Assembly: GCF_017916325.1 (NCBI RefSeq)
Contig: NC_090171.1
Span: 1,477,501-1,541,500 of the forward strand
DNA from: Leishmania martiniquensis
Lineage: Eukaryota > Euglenozoa > Kinetoplastea > Trypanosomatida > Trypanosomatidae
Length of the DNA: 64,000 nucleotides
Reading direction: 5' to 3'
Shown here: positions 59,526-64,000 of the stretch, in pieces
Position numbering within the stretch: position 1 is the first letter of the stretch
Layout of the letters: each line of letters starts with the position of its first letter
Position numbers and translations under genes: made by a program
The notes under the pieces: model-generated
The model's input: only the letters and a program-made list of their open reading frames with translations
Database searches by the model: none
Told to the model about the DNA's origin: nothing

Positions 59526-61332
59526 GAGCGACTAGAGTAACCAAGCCGCTTGAGCGCGAGCACCTGCGCCACTTCTTTGAACGGATGCGTTAGGGCAGTG
59601 ATGGTGGGCGACTCCTTCGCTCTCCTCAGTGCACTCTGCCATGCGCCTCCAGTCTTTTTCTGTAGATCTTGCAGGTTTCCCTCAGCCTTCACGGGTGCCT
59701 GCACGCATGACACCTCTGTGTGTGTGTGTGTGCGTTTGCGAGTGAGGGGTGTTGGCTGGCCAAGTTGACGGTAGCATTACCACCAAGTGGCAGCGGCCCT
59801 GTTCTCGGCACTCTCCCTTCTCGTTTCTACACGGCCTTTGTGTCTTCCTCGTAGCTGCTTGATTTTGCGGCATCTGAGCTGCAATGGAATGGGCACGGGT
59901 GCTTCCGCGATACCCTCTCTGGAGGACCTTCTCCCACATGATGCCGTCGTGTTCAGTTGGGGGCACGTAGGTCTCTCTCTATGCGTATTTGCGGATGTGT
60001 TTGGGGCTGGGGGAGGGGTAAGCAGCTCTGCCCAACCTGTTTTCTTAGCGCCACGACGGCAGGCGCACGGGAACACGCACACGCAATGTCATACGCTAGG
60101 GGCACGGGGAGAGAGGTGGGCAGCATTGGGGAACTGCACCCCCTTCCTCTCTCCTCGCTCGGCTTCTTTTTTTTTTTTTCATTTTTTTTGGAGGGGGCTG
60201 TGGTCGTTTTCTCTGTCGTACCCTTTGAACACACTCTCCCTTTCTGACGGCTTCTTTGTCATCTCATGTACTTACACCACACACACATGTTCAGGCAGAC
60301 AGATGAGGGGTGGGAGTGGGGAGTGAGAGAATAGGAAGAGAACGAAAGCAGTGCTGTCGTCCTCTCTGGAAGCTCTCCCCCCTTCTCTCTCTCCCTCTCC
60401 TTTTTTTCTTTGCTTGAACCGCTCAGCCGTGAGGGCATCTACCGAAGTGGCGGACACACTCACCTGCACGGCTTACACGTGGGCATTTTGCTCAGCCTGC
60501 ATATGCGCCAACAACGTCATGTTCACCAAGGAGCGAAAGAGAAGGGAACCAATCCACATATATATATGTATGTGTATGTATGTATATATATATATAGAAG
60601 TAGGTTGGCCACTACACCATGGGTGAAAAGTGCGGCCGCCACGCGCAGAGAGGGAGAGAGGAACCGGCTGCCTTGCGAAGGGCCCATGAGTGACTTCAGA
60701 CACACACACGCACGCCAAAGAGGCTTTCTGCTGTTTTTGATGCCTCTTGCAACGGTTGTCAGAGGTGCCCATAGAGGAGAAATAGCCGCCGTTGTGCACC
60801 ACCCAGGAATGAGAGCGCCATGTCAGTTTTTGTGCGCTCTGTGCAGTGGCGCATGCCGTTTCGTGAACCAGCCTTTGCCCGGCTGCTTCCGCCCTTCGTT
60901 AACCTTCTCTATCATTCGCTTCCACTTGACATGTGGGCTTTTCTTCCCTTGTCCGCCCTTGATTGCTGTTGCATCGCCGCGTTATTGCCACGAGGATAAC
61001 GCCCCTGCGACTTTCCCGCGGCTGCCTTCCGTCCCCCCTCGCCATATACTCCCTAGAGAGTAGAAGCAGCAAAAGCTTCGCGCATCTCCTGTTTCTCTCC
61101 CGGCTCACACGCAAGCGAAGCGCGCACGCCCATATAGGCTTGGACCTCGACTCATGCTTGCGTCAGTTTGAAGGTGCGCTTGAGCGTTTCGTGCGCTGCC
61201 CTGGCATTAACTTTCTGGAGCTGGCGCAACACGCCCGTGCCTGCGCGTTAGTGCCAAACGCGCCACAAACAGCAGCCTGAAGGAGGAGGAGGGGTGCGCC
61301 CGCAAACACGCGAAGAAACAGAAACAAACTCA
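59526..61332. other. Intergenic region upstream of the right-edge gene
   Basis: 1.8 kb with a TG run at 59718-59735, T13 and T8 runs at 60167-60189, and an AT/TATG microsatellite at 60557-60596. Near 61125-61280 one frame looks coding-like but has no ATG (see findings). No intact gene is seen. Confidence 0.55.
60557..60596. repeat. AT/TATG microsatellite
   Basis: Alternating TA dinucleotides and TATG tetranucleotides over 40 bases. It is likely to vary in length between strains. Confidence 0.85.
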
Positions 61333-64000
61333 ATGCCAAGGAGCAGCTGCCGCCCTTCCACCGGGCAGCACTCCGGCACACCCGCAGCACCGCAGTCTAC
61401 TCCGGCACCGGGCAGCCATGCCTGCGTCAACACGGGCGGGTCGGCTTCGTTATCCGCTACGAGTGCGCTTCCAACAAGAGCAAAGCATCGTGGACGTGGG
61501 CGCCCGCGAACCAGTCCTGGCCGTAGGTCCTGTGCGGACCCTCTCCGCCCACACCTTGCGCCCGACAAGCCGGGGAGTGCCAGTCACGAGGTCTCCCCGA
61601 CAAGTGCCGCATCGTCTCCTCCGGGATCTCACCCAGCTTTTAACGCAATATCTATTGCCGATTCCGAGACAGCAGCGAGACATCGCGAAGCCGCACCAGG
61701 CACAAAGACTTTAGGGGGAGAGGTGGCGGTGCCGGCTCAGCTACCTTCGCCGCTGTCGCTCTCGCCTCTCCGTGTCCCGATCTCGTCTAGTCCCATGACC
61801 GCAGCCCCGTCTTTGGCTACGAGTGCGCCAGTGGGCGCCGTACAGGGAGGCCGGGAAACAGTCACCTTCGCCTCTCATGTACCCTCACACGCCTCCATGT
61901 GGATGGCAGCCTCTACGTCGGAAAGCAAAGCGGCAGGCGTTGCCTCCCGTGCTAAGTTTAGTGCAGAGCCTCTCTTACCTTCCATGGCAGCCTGCATGGC
62001 AGCATGCTTCGGGTGGCGCCTCAAAAGGTGTAGTGTCGTCGACGAAGACAAGATCATGCTTGTTCTGCAGCACCAGGCGGTGCCAGTGGTGCGCGTGACG
62101 ATTGAGAGCACTGGAAGCGCGTTCGCACAGGCATGTAGTGCTTCAAGTGGCATGGAACCCGGAGCTGTTCTTGTCAACGGCACGCTCATGAGCTTCTCGC
62201 AGTGTGCAGCGTATCTGCATGAGCTAACGCACGCACTCTTCAAATTGTCGGGCATCTCGCAATCTGGACCGCTGACAGATCACGTGCCAGCGAAAGAGGA
62301 GAGTGCAGCAGCACCAGATTTGGAACCGGTATTATCGCCCAGCGCGCGTGAGCCATCCCAGTTGTCACCAACCGCGCAGGTAAAGGCTACCCAGCGGCGA
62401 GCTGCAAAACGGGTGCGCAGTCGCTCTCCCTCGCGGCACCCGCACTTGACTGCGTCAGTGCCTCGCGCAGCGGCATTTCTTCCCGGTGCGACGGTGCGGA
62501 GCCTCACCGAGGCGCCTGCAGCTGCGGCCGGGGATGACGGGAAGGCGAGCAAGGGCGAGTCGCAGCCAGATGCTTCGCCCATGACTTGTATCTCTGCCCT
62601 GACTTTGGCGCCGCTGGCGGCGCCGCCTCCTGCCTTTACGGCCGCCGCAGACGTCCAGGTCAAAGCCGTGAAGCCACTGTTTGGGGCTCCCCCGAAAAGA
62701 GGCAAACAGGCGAGCGGTGAGGACACAAAGTCCTTGGGCGCCGTAGCGGCACTGGTCGCTGAGATGGAAGGCAGTGAGCTGTCACCGGCGCTGCCACGGG
62801 CCCCTCCTGCCTCGCGCACTAGCCCTGGTAAGTTCAGCACGGCGTCAAAGGGGGCTGCTTCCTCAGTTGACAAGGGCCCCGGTTCCAAACAGCCGCCAAC
62901 GTCCTCCACCGTGTTTGCTTCCCCGATCATGCGACAGCGACGCGCTTTGGTGCCCACCACGGCCACCGCGGCATCAGCAGCGGGCTCAGTGTCACCCAGT
63001 GCTGGCGTGCATCACGCGTCCTCGGCCTCTCCGTCGCCGCCCCACGTGGCGCTCCGCATTGGAACCTTTACGATGCCCTATGCCTTCCGCCACGCGTCGA
63101 CGGCGCCCTTCGCGGCAGACGCGGCACCAGAGAATTTTGATGTGACCAGCGCCAGTAAAGCTCTGCCCTGTAGCCTCTGGTGCGACTCGGCCGGCTGGTC
63201 GACAGACTCATCGCGGCTTTGGTTGGCCCACACACACGCCGTCAGCCGCACGTTCGAATGCATGCCAGTCCCTTGCTTCTCTGAGCTGGTGCCCACGATG
63301 ACTACCGAGAAACATGGTGATGAAGGTGCTGAAAGGCAGAAGAGCAGCGCATTGGCATCGGCGCCCACGTCATCGTCACTGATGGATACGGCAGCTGCTG
63401 GAGCGCTTGTGCGTATGACGCTTTGGTGGCGCTGGCGTGAGCGCTCATCGATCTGGACGATGATGGAAGACTCGCTGCGCATAGCTGTCGGCTCAGGTCA
63501 TCTTCGCGGCGACGCCCTCGAGGCTGGTGTGCAGGCGCTGCAAGCGGGCGAGGAGGAGCAGCGCCAGTACAACGGAATAGACGCCGGCGCTGATGAGAAC
63601 GGTGGCGTACGCGGGCTCTTGTGCGAGAGAACCGCGTCAAGTATGGGCCATGCTAGCCATGGTGAGGAGCGGAAGCAGACGCCATCGTTTCCCACCTGTC
63701 CGCCGCACGCGCTGCTCCCGGTGTCGGGCAAAGCCGTGATCGAGGCGCAGCACCGCATCGCAGACACTGAGGAGGATAGGGCCCAAGAAGAGAGCGCGCA
63801 TGGGCCCCGCTACGTCGCGTGCGCTGGTGGCATTTCCTATGCTGACCGAATCGTGATTGACCACACCTATTCCACCCGTGGCTCCTACGTGGTTGCACCA
63901 CCCTCGATGACCGAGAGGACAGCAGCAGCGCCGCGCCGCTTCTTGACATTGAAGCGGAATCCTCAAGAGGACCTCCACTACCACGTTTACAAGCGCTTTA
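61333..64000 (+). CDS. Large protein of unknown function, C-terminus beyond the window
   Basis: One frame is open from the stop at 61249-61251 to the right edge. The first ATG is 61333, giving at least 889 residues with no stop. Residues 1 to about 180 are Pro/Ser/Ala-rich. At about 210-310 there is a folded-looking segment ('CFGWRLKRCSVVDEDKIMLV', 'QAVPVVRVTIESTGSAFAQA', 'QCAAYLHELTHALFKLSGIS'). Residues about 320-570 are again low-complexity, with 'KRVRSRSPSRHP'. From about 575 more structured pieces follow ('HVALRIGTFTMPYAF', 'RMTLWWRWRERSSIWTMMED', 'RYVACAGGISYADRIVIDHT', 'RFLTLKRNPQEDLHYHVYKR'). No family is recognised. HELTH is not a convincing metalloprotease HExxH. A related-looking reading frame just upstream raises the chance that the true N-terminus is earlier and interrupted. 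Confidence 0.75.
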   Translation, partial: MPRSSCRPSTGQHSGTPAAPQSTPAPGSHACVNTGGSASLSATSALPTRAKHRGRGRPRTSPGRRSCADPLRPHLAPDKPGSASHEVSPTSAASSPPGSHPAFNAISIADSETAARHREAAPGTKTLGGEVAVPAQLPSPLSLSPLRVPISSSPMTAAPSLATSAPVGAVQGGRETVTFASHVPSHASMWMAASTSESKAAGVASRAKFSAEPLLPSMAACMAACFGWRLKRCSVVDEDKIMLVLQHQAVPVVRVTIESTGSAFAQACSASSGMEPGAVLVNGTLMSFSQCAAYLHELTHALFKLSGISQSGPLTDHVPAKEESAAAPDLEPVLSPSAREPSQLSPTAQVKATQRRAAKRVRSRSPSRHPHLTASVPRAAAFLPGATVRSLTEAPAAAAGDDGKASKGESQPDASPMTCISALTLAPLAAPPPAFTAAADVQVKAVKPLFGAPPKRGKQASGEDTKSLGAVAALVAEMEGSELSPALPRAPPASRTSPGKFSTASKGAASSVDKGPGSKQPPTSSTVFASPIMRQRRALVPTTATAASAAGSVSPSAGVHHASSASPSPPHVALRIGTFTMPYAFRHASTAPFAADAAPENFDVTSASKALPCSLWCDSAGWSTDSSRLWLAHTHAVSRTFECMPVPCFSELVPTMTTEKHGDEGAERQKSSALASAPTSSSLMDTAAAGALVRMTLWWRWRERSSIWTMMEDSLRIAVGSGHLRGDALEAGVQALQAGEEEQRQYNGIDAGADENGGVRGLLCERTASSMGHASHGEERKQTPSFPTCPPHALLPVSGKAVIEAQHRIADTEEDRAQEESAHGPRYVACAGGISYADRIVIDHTYSTRGSYVVAPPSMTERTAAAPRRFLTLKRNPQEDLHYHVYKRF

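Noticed and set aside
62206..62255. HELTH sequence as a zinc metalloprotease site
   Set aside because: The pattern is His-Glu-Leu-Thr-His, which lacks one spacing residue relative to HExxH when read with its neighbours' context, and no third ligand or protease-like surroundings are visible.
62280..62966. Minus-strand open frame of 228 codons
   Set aside because: It is a shadow of the + strand right-edge gene, whose frame is open throughout; GC-rich coding DNA often leaves the opposite strand open.
1..64000. tRNA, rRNA, snRNA, spliced-leader or telomeric repeat sequences
   Set aside because: No cloverleaf-type box pairs, rRNA-like conserved blocks or TTAGGG arrays were noticed on reading. 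A tRNAscan/Infernal run would be the decisive test.

Overview
The window is nuclear DNA of a trypanosomatid, almost certainly Leishmania or a close Leishmaniinae relative. All recognisable genes lie on the + strand and none has an intron. Coding sequence is GC-rich. The spaces between genes are long and full of pyrimidine tracts, TG/CA runs and CT runs, and most start codons are preceded by a pyrimidine tract and an AG, as expected for trans-splicing inside one polycistronic transcription unit. The gene order (aminomethyltransferase, glycyl-tRNA synthetase, SNF7, HAP2, eIF3i, p22/MAM33-like, S-adenosylhomocysteine hydrolase, TERT) matches, from memory, the distal part of L. major chromosome 36.

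Layout. 0-7 kb: an eight-MORN-repeat protein and a coiled-coil protein with an N-terminal EB1-like calponin-homology domain. 7.9-14 kb: glycine cleavage T-protein, a small coiled-coil protein, and a double zinc-finger/RING protein that begins with Met-Gly-Cys5. 14-18.9 kb: no intact gene, but about 2 kb (16.17-18.19 kb) holds broken, frame-switching coding fragments that I read as a decayed protein gene. 18.9-29.5 kb: glycyl-tRNA synthetase, the ESCRT-III subunit SNF7, and the gamete fusogen HAP2/GCS1. 30.7-41.4 kb: a leucine-rich-repeat/coiled-coil protein resembling CEP78, eIF3i, a mitochondrial p22/MAM33-like protein, an orphan protein, and S-adenosylhomocysteine hydrolase. 44.4-64 kb: a small membrane protein, telomerase reverse transcriptase, a 1077-residue low-complexity protein, a basic/RGG coiled-coil protein, and a large orphan protein that runs off the right edge.

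As usual in kinetoplastids, the neighbours do not form a functional operon. They share transcription but belong to separate processes: glycine and methyl-group metabolism, translation, membrane remodelling, cytoskeleton or basal body, mitochondrion, telomere, and cell fusion. I see no tRNA, rRNA, CRISPR array or intact transposon. The most interesting signals are the decayed gene at 16-18 kb, the Met-Gly-polyCys tandem ZnF-RING protein, the EB1-like and CEP78-like cytoskeletal candidates, a perfect 30-bp palindrome inside the CEP78-like gene, a perfect hairpin and possible retroposon relic at 55.7-56.9 kb, and a coding-like stretch in another frame just upstream of the last gene. All calls come from reading the sequence and its translations; no alignment or database search was run.
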